Shown: positions 1 to 8,735, counted from the first letter of the stretch. The stretch: 64,000 nucleotides of DNA from Rhizobium sp. ARZ01 (GCF_014851675.1 NZ_JACVAE010000001.1:2108001-2172000); one strand, 5' to 3'. The notes: generated from the sequence alone by a model not told the origin. Made by a program: numbers and translations.

Positions 1-887
1 AGGCGCCGACGCAGGACTACACCCGGGCACTCGTCAATGTCCGCGGAACCGGCCGTGAGGAGGCGCGGGACCAGTCCGATCGCCTGTTGAAGGTCGAAAA
101 AATCACCGCCGGTTATTCCAACGGCTTCAAGGTGCTGCAGGATGTCACGCTGCACATCCCGAAGGGGCAGACACTAGCCGTCGTCGGCGAAAGCGGCTCC
201 GGCAAATCGACGCTCGCCCGCGTCATAACCGGCCTGCTTCCACCGCAGGAAGGAGCCGTCAGCTTCGACGGAAAGCCGTTGCCGCGTGCACTCAAGGGCC
301 GTTCCCGCGACGAACTGCGCCGCATCCAGATGATCTACCAGATGGCCGACACGGCGATGAACCCGCGCCAGACGGTGCGCGATATCGTCGGCCGCCCGCT
401 CAGCTTCTACTACGGCATGCATGGCCAGTCGAAGACGGCGCGGGTCAAGGAACTGCTCGACCAGATCGAGATGGGCGAGCGCTTCCTAACCCGCTATCCG
501 GCCGAGCTTTCCGGCGGACAGAAGCAGCGCGTGGCGATCGCACGTGCGCTTGCGGCAAAACCCGAGCTGATCCTGTGCGACGAGCCGACCTCGGCGCTCG
601 ATCCGCTGGTGGCGGAGGGCATCTTGAAGCTGCTGCTGAAGCTGCAGGAGGAAACAAAGGTTTCCTACATGTTCATCACCCACGACATTGCGATCGTCCG
701 CGCCATCGCGGATTCCGTTGCGGTGATGCACCACGGCCGTCTCGTCCGCTTCGGTCCGAAGTCGAAGGTGCTCTCGCCACCGTTCGACGACTACACCGAC
801 CTTCTGCTGAAATCGGTCCCTGAAATGGAGATCGGCTGGCTGGAGCGGGTGCTGACGACGCGTCGGATGGAGAGCGCCGGAAACTGA
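1..887 (+). CDS. Peptide-type ABC transporter, fused double ATPase (5' end missing)
   Basis: ATP-hydrolysing subunit of an importer for dipeptides, oligopeptides or similar amides; cytoplasmic. The reading frame is open from base 3. The first residues visible (PTQDYTRALV) match the conserved tail of an OppD/DppD domain. A second complete ATPase of OppF/DppF type follows, with Walker A GESGSGKST, a MNPRQTV segment in place of the usual LNPR, signature LSGGQKQR and Walker B LILCDEPTSALD. The protein is therefore most likely a DppD-DppF fusion, and the permease genes would lie left of the window. A family-5 binding protein at 3839 may belong to the same system. A strong hairpin terminator follows. 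The ATPase class is certain; the fusion is inferred from the short upstream stretch. Confidence 0.9.
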   Translation, partial: APTQDYTRALVNVRGTGREEARDQSDRLLKVEKITAGYSNGFKVLQDVTLHIPKGQTLAVVGESGSGKSTLARVITGLLPPQEGAVSFDGKPLPRALKGRSRDELRRIQMIYQMADTAMNPRQTVRDIVGRPLSFYYGMHGQSKTARVKELLDQIEMGERFLTRYPAELSGGQKQRVAIARALAAKPELILCDEPTSALDPLVAEGILKLLLKLQEETKVSYMFITHDIAIVRAIADSVAVMHHGRLVRFGPKSKVLSPPFDDYTDLLLKSVPEMEIGWLERVLTTRRMESAGN

Positions 888-915
888 TCGGCGAATTTTG
901 GTTGCCGAATGACTC

Positions 916-947
916 TTGCCGGGGTAGCGCCGCCCCGGCAATATTTG
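916..947 (+). terminator. Rho-independent terminator after the ABC ATPase
   Basis: TTGCCGGGG (916-924) pairs perfectly with CCCCGGCAA (933-941) around an 8-base loop, and TATTTG follows. It lies between the ATPase stop and the ATG at 975. This argues that the dehydratase starts at 975 and not at an earlier in-frame ATG at 909. Confidence 0.75.
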
Positions 948-974
948 CGCCGTCCGCTAAAGCCGAGGTTACTG

Positions 975-1967
975 ATGACTTTTCCTCCAAGTGCCGTGCA
1001 ATCACTGCGTATCCCGACATTCGATGACGTACGGGCGGCGCAGGCGCGTCTCTCCGGCATGGCGCACCGAACGCCCGTCTTGACCTCGCGCACGGCCAAC
1101 ACCCGCTCTGGAGCGACGCTCTACTTCAAGGCAGAGAACCTGCAGCGCGCTGGCGCCTTCAAGTTCCGTGGCGCCTACAATGCGATCGCCGCTTTGGAAG
1201 CCGGTGTGCGGAAGAATGGCGTTGTCGCCTACTCGTCGGGTAACCATGCCCAGGCGATCGCCTATGCCGCCATGCTTCAGGGCGTTCCGGCAACGATCGT
1301 CATGCCGCATGACGCGCCGGAGATAAAGGTGGCAGCGACGAAGGGCTATGGCGCCGAGATCGTCTTCTATGATCGCTACAACGAGAACCGCGAGGAGATC
1401 GCCGGGCGCCTGGCAACAAAACGCGGCGCGTCCCTAATCCCGCCCTACGATCACCCCGATGTCATCGCCGGACAGGGAACGGCAGCACTCGAGCTGATCG
1501 AGGAGGTGGGCGAGATCGACATGCTAGTCGTTCCCCTTGGCGGTGGAGGACTCCTGGCTGGGTGCGCACTGGCGGCCAAGGCGCTCTCGCCCGGTTGCGC
1601 CATCCTCGGCGTCGAGCCGGAGGCAGGCAACGACGGCCAGCAGTCCCTGCGCAAGGGCGAGGTCGTCCATATTCCCGTGCCGAAATCGATCGCCGACGGC
1701 GCGCTGTCCACCCACGTCGGCTACCACAACTTCCCAATCCTGCAGGACAAGGTGGGTGGCATCTCCACGGTCTCAGATGCGCAATTGGTCGACACGATGC
1801 GTTTCTTCGCCGAGCGAATGAAGATCATCGTCGAGCCGACCGGTTGCCTTGCCGCAGCAGCCGTGCTGCAGGGCGCGGTCCCCTGCGAAGGCAAACGCGT
1901 CGGCATCATCCTGAGCGGTGGCAATGTGGATCTCAAGGTCTTTGCCGCCTTGATGGCCGACGCGTAG
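975..1967 (+). CDS. PLP-dependent serine/threonine dehydratase family protein
   Basis: Fold-type II PLP enzyme that deaminates a hydroxy amino acid (L-Thr, L-Ser or threo-3-hydroxyaspartate) to a 2-oxo acid and ammonia. It has 330 residues and no C-terminal ACT domain, so it is the short catabolic or racemase-like form and not the biosynthetic IlvA type. The PLP lysine is Lys63 in FKFRGAYN. SSGNHAQA and the glycine-rich phosphate loop GGGGLLAG are present, and the C-terminal SGGNVDL is typical of this subfamily. The ATG at 975 has GAGG upstream and follows a terminator. Threo-3-hydroxyaspartate ammonia-lyase and serine racemase are the main alternatives and cannot be separated by eye. Next to a peptide importer, a role in amino-acid catabolism is reasonable. 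Confidence 0.88.
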   Translation: MTFPPSAVQSLRIPTFDDVRAAQARLSGMAHRTPVLTSRTANTRSGATLYFKAENLQRAGAFKFRGAYNAIAALEAGVRKNGVVAYSSGNHAQAIAYAAMLQGVPATIVMPHDAPEIKVAATKGYGAEIVFYDRYNENREEIAGRLATKRGASLIPPYDHPDVIAGQGTAALELIEEVGEIDMLVVPLGGGGLLAGCALAAKALSPGCAILGVEPEAGNDGQQSLRKGEVVHIPVPKSIADGALSTHVGYHNFPILQDKVGGISTVSDAQLVDTMRFFAERMKIIVEPTGCLAAAAVLQGAVPCEGKRVGIILSGGNVDLKVFAALMADA

Positions 1968-2051
1968 CCACCCCCGCCCACCGCGGTACAACTGTTCTTC
2001 CCATCCGTCCTTTGCTATCCTCGTCACGTGCAACGGCGCATTGGGTGACAC

Positions 2052-2474
2052 ATGACGGATGCAGCCGCACTTCTTGGGACATGGAAAATGATCTCCTGGA
2101 CGCGGCAATCCGTGGCGACCGGAGAGATCAGTGACGCAATGGGCCCGAACCCGCTGGGCTATCTCGCCTACCATGCGGACGGGAGAATGATGGCAGTAGT
2201 GTTCGGCGGAGACCGCCCCCTGAAGGGTGCCGTGCCCACGGATGAGGAGAAGGCCGTCCTATTCGACTCCATGCTGGCCTATTCGGCGTCCTACACTCTG
2301 GAGAATGGTCGGATCATCCACCACGTCGACGGCGCCTGGAACCCCGCGTGGAAGGGCGCGCTGATCCGCCCTTACCGGGTCGACGGCAACCGCTTGTTCA
2401 TCAGCGGAGCACCCGGCAAGGATCCAACGACAGGCGAAGAGGTGATCTACACGTTGGAATTCGAGAAGGTCTAG
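2052..2474 (+). CDS. Lipocalin-like domain protein
   Basis: A 140-residue protein that fits the lipocalin-like family (PF13924 type): N-terminal LLGTWKMISW, then GYLAYHADGRMMAVV, and a C-terminal beta-rich segment with NRLFISG. No signal peptide is visible, so it is probably cytoplasmic. The family has a small beta-barrel with no established substrate; a ligand-binding or hydroxylating role has been suggested for relatives. It is followed 35 bases later by a cupin gene on the same strand, so the two are probably cotranscribed. Function unknown. Confidence 0.7.
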   Translation: MTDAAALLGTWKMISWTRQSVATGEISDAMGPNPLGYLAYHADGRMMAVVFGGDRPLKGAVPTDEEKAVLFDSMLAYSASYTLENGRIIHHVDGAWNPAWKGALIRPYRVDGNRLFISGAPGKDPTTGEEVIYTLEFEKV

Positions 2475-2509
2475 ACAGAACAGGTGCTTTCGGATTCCCG
2501 GTGGCGCGA

Positions 2510-2908
2510 ATGAGAGCGATCATTCACTCGCAACAAGCCCTGGAGGAATGGCGCGCAGGCGTGCGGACGCGAAGACATCTCGCGGCGTGCGACGGTGCAA
2601 CAACGCTTTGCATCTTCGAGCAATGGATCGATCCCGGCGCAGGCGCCCCAACACATTTTCATCCCGCCGAGGAAGTCCTGACGGTCGTCAGCGGTGAAGC
2701 GGAGTTCTGGCTGGAGCAGGATCGCAGGGCGCTCTCAAGCGACGCATCTCTGATCGTGCCAGCGCGGGTCAGGCACGGCTTCAGAAACGTCGGGACAACG
2801 GTTCTCCATGTCCGAGCAGTGTTGGCCTCGCCGCATTTCGAGGCGCATTTCGATGGAGCCGATGGCCCGGTTCGCCGGTGGCTGGCGACATCGCAATCTC
2901 CCGTTTGA
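2510..2908 (+). CDS. Small cupin-domain protein
   Basis: A 132-residue single-domain cupin. The first metal-binding motif is visible as PTHFHPAEEVLTVVSGEAEF, a classic G-X5-H-X-H-type strand pair with the E downstream. The second is degenerate (VPARVRHGFRNVG) but keeps the His. The fold usually binds a metal and may be an isomerase, dioxygenase or sensor; nothing here decides. The ATG at 2510 begins MRAIIHSQQ. An in-frame GTG at 2501 would add three residues. It lies just after the lipocalin-like gene and ends 13 bases before the convergent end of the HTH regulator gene. Confidence 0.75.
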   Translation: MRAIIHSQQALEEWRAGVRTRRHLAACDGATTLCIFEQWIDPGAGAPTHFHPAEEVLTVVSGEAEFWLEQDRRALSSDASLIVPARVRHGFRNVGTTVLHVRAVLASPHFEAHFDGADGPVRRWLATSQSPV

Positions 2909-2921
2909 CCGGGGCATTGCC

Positions 2922-3716
2922 TCAATACTCTGTCGGCACTGTCAGCACCTCGGCCTCCGGCGTGTCAAGAAAGTTCCTTACTGTGGCGGGCAACTGCCTT
3001 GAGCCGAACGAAAGCAGCCCGCAGCGCGCCAGCATCTGGCGCAGTTCTGGCTCCTGTCCGATATGGCGCCAGATCATCCGCGAGGCATAGGGGAGGTTTT
3101 CCTTGCGCCAGGAAACACCCATCGTCGTGCCGCGCAAGTAGACCCGTTGGTGCACCTCAAACGGTATCAGGATCGTCTGCGACAGCATCGGTTGCCGCCC
3201 GACGCTGCGTTCGGCGATGAAGATGCGGTTGCGCCAGAAGGTAACGAGGCCGACATATTTGGAGAACTGCCAGATTTCATTGGTGGCATCACGGATGCGC
3301 TCGATTGACTTGACCCGGATCGAGCCGCTCTCCTCGTAGATTCTGGCACAGGAGCAGACCACACGCCCCGGCCAGGACAGCGAGATGTGGTAGGTCTGGT
3401 AATAGCCGATGTGCCGGCGAAGCCCTCCGATGTCCCCCGGGAACCCCTCCAGCAACAACCCCGCCTCAGAGCTGTGGTGATCCGGCCGCCGCATGCGGGC
3501 TTCGAACTGCCTTGGCGGATGTTCGAAGTCCTGCGGCGAAAGCCCGAAGAAGGCGGCAATGCGCGCGACGTTGTGCGCCGAGGGTCGCGCCTCACCGCTG
3601 ATGTAGCGGTTGAACTGCTGCCGGTTGATGCCGATCTCGCGACAGACCTGCGAAATCGATCGCCGCGTCGCGCAAGCGTTGCGCAGGTTCTGCGTGAAGG
3701 TATCGACGTCTGCCAA
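2922..3716 (-). CDS. HTH (XRE-type) transcriptional regulator with C-terminal sensor region
   Basis: A 264-residue regulator. Residues about 15-65 form an XRE/Cro-like helix-turn-helix (ISQVCREIGINRQQFNRYIS followed by ARIAAFFGLSPQDF). The remaining 190 residues have no motif I recognise and probably sense a ligand. The start is TTG: no ATG sits at this position, but GGAG lies six to seven bases upstream. The gene is divergent from the binding-protein/hydrolase operon at 3839, and the 122-bp gap contains four tandem 10-bp repeats (3741-3780) that look like its operator. It probably controls itself and the peptide-uptake genes. The inducer is unknown. Confidence 0.8.
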   Translation of the reverse strand: MADVDTFTQNLRNACATRRSISQVCREIGINRQQFNRYISGEARPSAHNVARIAAFFGLSPQDFEHPPRQFEARMRRPDHHSSEAGLLLEGFPGDIGGLRRHIGYYQTYHISLSWPGRVVCSCARIYEESGSIRVKSIERIRDATNEIWQFSKYVGLVTFWRNRIFIAERSVGRQPMLSQTILIPFEVHQRVYLRGTTMGVSWRKENLPYASRMIWRHIGQEPELRQMLARCGLLSFGSRQLPATVRNFLDTPEAEVLTVPTEY

Positions 3717-3740
3717 GGGTTTCTCCGCAATTGCAAAAAA

Positions 3741-3780
3741 TAGCGTAAACTAGCGCAAAGAAGCGTCAAGTCGCGAAATT
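3741..3780. promoter_or_regulatory. Four tandem 10-bp direct repeats, candidate operator
   Basis: The units are TAGCGTAAAC, TAGCGCAAAG, AAGCGTCAAG and TCGCGAAATT, back to back with no gap. GCG at positions 3-5 and A at position 8 are invariant. A 10-bp period puts each copy on the same face of the helix. The block lies between the HTH regulator and the binding-protein gene, as expected for cooperative binding by the regulator. Confidence 0.6.
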
Positions 3781-3838
3781 GTGCACGATTGTCGAGGCGC
3801 TAAGTTTTCCCCGAAGCATGAAACAGAGGGAACTTGAC

Positions 3839-5428
3839 ATGACCGAATTCACGAAGCGCCCCGATGGCCTGATCGTCCCCGCCGGCATCAATCGTCGTAG
3901 CTTCCTGGCCGGAACCGCAGCACTCGGCCTCGCCGCCGGTCTGGTCAGTACATTTGCTGCAGGCGAAGCACGCGCGCAGGAACCCAAGCGCGGCGGCCAT
4001 CTGAAGCTCGGCCTCAAGGGCGGTGCCGCAACAGACGTTCTCGATCCCGCCACCTACAGCGCGTCCGTCCTCTTCGTCATCGGCCGCCTGTGGGGAGACA
4101 CGCTGGTGGAGACCGATCCGAAGACCGGCGCCCCCCTTCCCTCGATCGCGACGTCCTGGGAGCCATCGGTCGACGCTTCGGTCTGGACATTCAAGATCCG
4201 CAACGACGTGTCCTTCCACGACGGCCAGAAGATGACGATCGCTGACGTCGTCGCCACCCTGAAGCGCCATTCCGACGAAGACTCGAAGTCCGGCGCGCTC
4301 GGCCTGATGCAATCCATCAAGACGATCGAGGACAAGGCTGGTGACCTCGTGCTGACGCTGACGGAAGGCAATGCCGACCTGCCGCTGCTTTTGACCGACT
4401 ACCATCTTGTGATCCAGCCAAACGGTGGCCTCGACAGCCCCGCCGCGGCGATCGGCACAGGCCCTTACAAATTGACCGGCTACGAGGCGGGCGTGCGCGC
4501 GACCTTCGAGAAGAACGCAGAGGACTGGCGCTCGGATCGCGGCTTCGTCGACAGTGTCGAGATCATCGTCATGAACGATGCGACCGCCCGCATCGCCGCG
4601 CTGTCTTCCGGACAGGTGCACTTCATCAACAACATCGACCCGAAGACCGTGCCTCTCTTGAAGCGCGCGCCCAAGGTCGAGATCCTGCGCAGCGCCGGCA
4701 AGGGCTTCTACAGCTTCCTGATGCACTGCGACACGGCTCCCTTCGACAACAATGATCTGCGGCTGGCGATGAAGTATGCGCTCGACCGCCAGGCGATCCT
4801 CGATCGTGTGCTCGGCGGCTACGGCACGCTTGGCAACGATTTCCCGGTCAACGGCAACTACGCGCTGGCGCCGACGGATATCGAGCAGCGAACCTATGAC
4901 CCGGACAAGGCCGCCTTCCACTTCAAGAAGTCCGGCCATGACCGGCCGATCCTGCTGCGCACCTCCGACGCCGCCTTCGCCGGCGCCGTCGATGCGGCAG
5001 TCATCTATCAGGAAAGCGCCAAGAAGGCGGGCATCGAGATTGAGATCCGCCGCGAGCCGGAGGATGGCTACTGGACCAACGTCTGGAACGTCCAGCCGTT
5101 CTGCGCCTCCTACTGGGGCGGTCGCCCGACCCAGGATTCGCGCTACTCAACCTCCTATCTTTCGACTGCGGAGTGGAACGACACCCGCTTCAAGCGGGAG
5201 GACTTCGACAAGCTTCTGCTGCAGGCACGCTCCGAACTCGACGAGACCAAGCGCAAGGAGCTCTATCGCACGATGGCACTGATCGTTCGCGACGAAGGCG
5301 GGCTCATCCTGCCGGTGTTCAACGACTATGTGATGGCCGCCTCCACGTCGCTGAAGGGCGTCACGGACGACATCGGCAACGACATGTCCAACGGCTATAT
5401 TGGCAGCCGCGCGTGGTTCGACGCGTGA
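3839..5428 (+). CDS. ABC transporter family-5 substrate-binding protein with Tat signal
   Basis: Periplasmic receptor of an oligopeptide/dipeptide-type importer, 529 residues. The N-terminus carries a twin-arginine signal (NRRSFLAGTAALGLAAG) ending near AGEARAQ, so it is probably exported folded by the Tat system. The mature part shows family-5 features: PATYSASVLFVIGRLWGDTL near the start, TSWEPSVDASVWTFKIRNDV, and GTGPYKLTGY in the middle. The ATG at 3839 has AGAGGGA upstream; an in-frame ATG at 3818 lacks a ribosome site. The stop overlaps the next gene by one base (tgATG), so the two are translationally coupled. It may feed the ATPase at the left edge, although three genes and a regulator intervene. 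Confidence 0.88.
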   Translation: MTEFTKRPDGLIVPAGINRRSFLAGTAALGLAAGLVSTFAAGEARAQEPKRGGHLKLGLKGGAATDVLDPATYSASVLFVIGRLWGDTLVETDPKTGAPLPSIATSWEPSVDASVWTFKIRNDVSFHDGQKMTIADVVATLKRHSDEDSKSGALGLMQSIKTIEDKAGDLVLTLTEGNADLPLLLTDYHLVIQPNGGLDSPAAAIGTGPYKLTGYEAGVRATFEKNAEDWRSDRGFVDSVEIIVMNDATARIAALSSGQVHFINNIDPKTVPLLKRAPKVEILRSAGKGFYSFLMHCDTAPFDNNDLRLAMKYALDRQAILDRVLGGYGTLGNDFPVNGNYALAPTDIEQRTYDPDKAAFHFKKSGHDRPILLRTSDAAFAGAVDAAVIYQESAKKAGIEIEIRREPEDGYWTNVWNVQPFCASYWGGRPTQDSRYSTSYLSTAEWNDTRFKREDFDKLLLQARSELDETKRKELYRTMALIVRDEGGLILPVFNDYVMAASTSLKGVTDDIGNDMSNGYIGSRAWFDA

Positions 5429-7455
5429 TGGACGGAATGGATCGGACAAAAATGATGTCAGAACGCAGCTTCACCGTCATCGAGAACGAATGGATCACGC
5501 TGGCGGACGGAACGCGGCTCGCCGCGCGCATCTGGATGCCTGATGGAGCGGACAAGGATCCCGTTCCTGCTGTGTTCGAGTTCCTGCCCTATCGCAAAAG
5601 AGACGGAACCTGCGCGCGCGACGAATCCACGTATCCCGTCTTTGCGGCTGCCGGCATTGCCGGCGTCCGCGTCGACATCCGCGGCTCGGGTGAATCCGAC
5701 GGCGTGATCGACGGCGAATACACGCCGCTCGAACTCGCCAATGCCTGCGAACTGATCGCCTGGATCGCGGCGCAGCCGTGGTCGAACGGTAGTGTCGGCA
5801 TGATGGGCATCTCCTGGGGCGGCTTCAACTGCCTGCAGGTCGCCTCCCTCAAGCCGCCGGCGCTGAAGGCTGTCATCTCGATAGCCTCCACCGTCGATCG
5901 CTTCAACGACGACATCCACTACAAGAACGGCACGCACCTTTCTGCACAACTGTCCTGGGCTGCGACGATGCTCGCCTACCAGTCGCGTTCTCCCGATCCG
6001 GAGGTCGTCGGCGACCGCTGGAAGGCGATGTGGCTGGAGCGACTTGAGAACGAGCCGTTCTTCATGGAGGAGTGGCTCAAGCATCAGCGACGCGACGCTT
6101 TCTGGAAGCACGGCTCGATCTGCGAGCACTTCGATGACTTTTCGGTTCCGGCACTGGTCATCGCCGGCTGGGCGGACGGGTATCGCAACACGCCCTTGAA
6201 GGCGGTGGAAGGCATCGGCCCGAAGGCCAAGGCCCTAATCGGCCCCTGGATTCACAAATATCCGCATTTCGCCTGGCCCAAGCCGCGCATGGACTTCCAC
6301 GCGGAAGCGATCCAGTGGTGGAACCGCTGGCTGCGCGACGAGCAGAATGGCGCGGAAAACTGGCCACAGGTGCGCGCCTATATCCAGGACGGACCGAAGC
6401 CGTCGCTGCGGCGCGAATTTGATCCCGGGACCTGGGTGGCGAAGGCCGCGTGGACCGCTCCCGAGATGGATTGCTTCTATGTCGAGCAGTACGGCACACT
6501 GACGCCGGGCATGCCGATCGCTGGCGCCAAGAACCATGATCACTACCTGCGTTCGCCGCTCGACACCGGCACCATGGCCGGCGAATGGTTCACGCTGAAG
6601 CCGGATGCGGAGATGGCGCTCGACCAGCGCCTCGACGACGCTGGCTCGCTGGTGCTGGAGACGCCGCCGCTTACCGAGGCCCGCGAGTACCTCGGCCAGC
6701 CGGTGCTGGACCTGGAACTGTCGTGTGATGCAGATCTCGCCAACCTTTGTGCCCGTATCGTCGACATTCATCCCGACGGCACGGCGACCCGCGTCACCTT
6801 CGGGGTGCTGAACCTGGCCCATCGCGATGGCAACGCCGAGCCGAAGCCGATGCGCAAGGGCGAGAAGACGGAAGTGCGCCTCGTGCTCGACGCGATGGGC
6901 TACCGCTTTCCGGCCGGGCATCGCATCCGGCTGTCGCTGTCGACATCCTACTGGCCGATGGTGCTGCCACCGCCGACCGATCCCGGGCTCACCATCGATC
7001 TCGCCTCGCTCGGCCTCGCCTTGCCGAAACTCGGCGCACACGAGGTCGTCTCCCTGCCGGAACCGGCCAATCCCGATCCCCTGCCGAACTATCCGGAACT
7101 CTCCCCGCCCGAGACCGCCCGCGGCGTCGAGCGCGACCTGACGAACGGCCTGACGGAGTACTCGATCTACGAGGACACCGGCCTGCACGAGCACCCGGGC
7201 ACGGGACTTGCGACGCGGCAGATCCGCGACGAACTATGGTCTATCGCTGTTGGAGACCCGCTTTCGGCGACAGGCAGAGCCACGTGGATCTGCGACATGC
7301 AACGCCCCGACTGGTTCGTCCGCACGATCTCGTCCGCGTCGATCACCTGCACTGCGTCAGACTGGGTGATCTCGGCGAGCATCCGCGCTTTCGAGGGCGA
7401 GGCGCAAATCTTCGAGAAGACCTTCGAGAGGTCAATTCCGCGCGACCTGATGTAG
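5428..7455 (+). CDS. CocE/NonD-family alpha/beta hydrolase
   Basis: Serine hydrolase of the cocaine-esterase/X-Pro dipeptidyl-peptidase family, about 675 residues, close to the usual size. The N-terminal alpha/beta-hydrolase domain has the nucleophile Ser129 in GISWGG and the strand DIRGSGESDG. The C-terminal half is the jelly-roll domain with RVTFGVLNLAHRDG and FPAGHRIRLSLSTSYWP. No signal peptide is seen, so it should act on imported substrate in the cytoplasm. The start could be 5428, 5437, 5452 or 5455, all in frame; 5428 overlaps the upstream stop. Coupling to a binding protein suggests that it cleaves an ester or amide brought in by that transporter. The exact substrate cannot be read from sequence. 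Confidence 0.87.
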   Translation: MDGMDRTKMMSERSFTVIENEWITLADGTRLAARIWMPDGADKDPVPAVFEFLPYRKRDGTCARDESTYPVFAAAGIAGVRVDIRGSGESDGVIDGEYTPLELANACELIAWIAAQPWSNGSVGMMGISWGGFNCLQVASLKPPALKAVISIASTVDRFNDDIHYKNGTHLSAQLSWAATMLAYQSRSPDPEVVGDRWKAMWLERLENEPFFMEEWLKHQRRDAFWKHGSICEHFDDFSVPALVIAGWADGYRNTPLKAVEGIGPKAKALIGPWIHKYPHFAWPKPRMDFHAEAIQWWNRWLRDEQNGAENWPQVRAYIQDGPKPSLRREFDPGTWVAKAAWTAPEMDCFYVEQYGTLTPGMPIAGAKNHDHYLRSPLDTGTMAGEWFTLKPDAEMALDQRLDDAGSLVLETPPLTEAREYLGQPVLDLELSCDADLANLCARIVDIHPDGTATRVTFGVLNLAHRDGNAEPKPMRKGEKTEVRLVLDAMGYRFPAGHRIRLSLSTSYWPMVLPPPTDPGLTIDLASLGLALPKLGAHEVVSLPEPANPDPLPNYPELSPPETARGVERDLTNGLTEYSIYEDTGLHEHPGTGLATRQIRDELWSIAVGDPLSATGRATWICDMQRPDWFVRTISSASITCTASDWVISASIRAFEGEAQIFEKTFERSIPRDLM

Positions 7456-7469
7456 GCTTTGCCGCAACA

Positions 7470-7499
7470 GCACGCGGCGATTAATGCGCCGCGTGCTTT
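7470..7499 (+). terminator. Rho-independent terminator after the CocE gene
   Basis: GCACGCGGCG (7470-7479) and CGCCGCGTGC (7487-7496) form a perfect 10-bp stem with a 7-base loop, followed by TTT. It lies 15 bases after the hydrolase stop. Confidence 0.82.
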
Positions 7500-7816
7500 C
7501 ATCCCGGCCCCGGCAGCTTCACAAATACGGCGTCCGCGACCACAAAATCGTGTTCAGCCGGCTGATCACACTTCGCCGCGGCGCCGCCGGATCGCCACTT
7601 TTCGGATTCACCCTGCGCGGCAAATCGGGTGGCCTCCGATGCGAAGTTCGGCTAGTCGATTGCAAGTTCACGGCAGATAACGGCAGGCCGGCGTTCGGGG
7701 ACACCCTCGGGCGTGGCAAGCAATTTGTGCGTTCGTCGTTTGCGACCGCGATTTGAAATCGACCCGCCCAAACCGAACATGTCTCGAATTGGCCTGATCG
7801 TCCCTGGGAGAACGTC
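7500..7816. other. Intergenic stretch without a recognised gene
   Basis: About 320 bases between the terminator and the AHSA1 gene. Open frames exist on both strands but are rich in Arg, Pro and Ser and have no ribosome site or recognisable motif. I see no repeat or clear promoter. The right end presumably holds the promoter of the AHSA1/GFA pair. Confidence 0.5.
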
Positions 7817-8287
7817 ATGACGATGCTCCAGCACACGGCGCCACTTGCGCCAGACGCACTTCTCATCGACCGACGCTTCGACGCCCCATCCGCGGTGGTG
7901 TTCCGGCTCTGGACGTCACCCGACCTTCTTGCCCATTGGTGGGGACCACGCGATTTCGCCGCGCACTCGATCGAGATGGACTTTCGCCGAGGCGGAAAAT
8001 GGCGCGCCGTCATCCGCTCGGCGCGGGGCGAGGATTTCGCCATGTCTGGCGTCTACCGCGAGATCGTCGAAGGCAAATGCATCGTCTTTACCTTCACCGC
8101 GGAGGGCGGCGGTCGCGAGACGCTGGTGACGGTGACGTTCGAGGATGTCAAGGGCACCACCCGGCTGGAATTTCGGCAGGAGCCCTTCACCCAGCAGGCC
8201 GAGATCGAAGCACACATGGAAAGCTGGGGCGAATGCCTTGACCGGCTCGAGTCCTATCTGCTTCGATATCACTGGAACAACCGCTGA
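7817..8287 (+). CDS. SRPBCC/AHSA1-domain protein
   Basis: A 156-residue START/AHSA1-fold protein. Near residue 15 it shows LLIDRRFDAPSAVVFRLWTSPDLLAHWWGP, here read as the family hallmark of R-F-DAP at the first strand and the WWGP turn. Later come GGKWRAVIR and GVYREIVEGKCIVFTF. These proteins have a hydrophobic cavity and act as ligand binders or stress-related accessory proteins; no reaction can be assigned. The ATG at 7817 has GGGAGAA upstream. The GFA gene follows after 31 bases, so the pair is probably cotranscribed. It is unlinked to the second AHSA1 protein at 36854, which is paired with an ArsR gene. Confidence 0.82.
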   Translation: MTMLQHTAPLAPDALLIDRRFDAPSAVVFRLWTSPDLLAHWWGPRDFAAHSIEMDFRRGGKWRAVIRSARGEDFAMSGVYREIVEGKCIVFTFTAEGGGRETLVTVTFEDVKGTTRLEFRQEPFTQQAEIEAHMESWGECLDRLESYLLRYHWNNR

Positions 8288-8318
8288 AGCCCTCCGGCCT
8301 CCGAACAGGGAGAAGCGA

Positions 8319-8735
8319 ATGCATAAGACCTATCAGGGCCGCTGCCATTGCGGCGACGTGAAGTTCGAGTGCCGGCTGGATCTCGATCAGGGCATTCGCC
8401 GGTGCAACTGCTCCTTCTGTCGCCGCACACGCATGCTCAAGACCTTCACGCCGCGTGAAGAAATGACGATCCTGCAGGGACAGGACCGCCTCGTCAGCTA
8501 CCGGGCCGACGATTCGAGCTGGCCCGAGGGCGACGTCGATCACTATTTCTGCGGCCGCTGCGGAATACGGCCCTTCTCGCGCGGCTACCTCAAAGACTTC
8601 ATGGGCCACTTCTATTGCGTCAACGCCGCATGCCTGGATGCGACAGACGAAGAACTGGCCAAGGCGCCGGCAATCTACGAGAACGGCAGAGACAACGACT
8701 TTTTCAAACCGCCTGCAGAAACTCGCTATCTTTGA
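8319..8735 (+). CDS. GFA-family zinc protein (glutathione-dependent formaldehyde-activating fold)
   Basis: A 138-residue protein with the zinc-cysteine pattern of the GFA/CENP-V family: Cys9 and Cys11 in RCHCG, Cys29, Cys31 and Cys34 in CNCSFC, and a later FCGRCG pair. Gfa of Paracoccus was proposed to speed formation of S-hydroxymethylglutathione, but most family members have no proven activity, so this is a fold assignment only. GGGAGAAG precedes the ATG at 8319. The 3' end overlaps the convergent ACT-protein gene by ten bases. Confidence 0.85.
   Translation: MHKTYQGRCHCGDVKFECRLDLDQGIRRCNCSFCRRTRMLKTFTPREEMTILQGQDRLVSYRADDSSWPEGDVDHYFCGRCGIRPFSRGYLKDFMGHFYCVNAACLDATDEELAKAPAIYENGRDNDFFKPPAETRYL

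Noticed and set aside
909..974. Upstream in-frame start for the dehydratase
   Set aside because: It would place a strong terminator hairpin inside the coding region; the ATG at 975 has a good ribosome site and begins where the family does.
7484..7756. 90-codon open frame after the CocE terminator
   Set aside because: It begins inside the terminator hairpin, has no ribosome site, and its Arg/Ser-rich translation has no recognisable motif.
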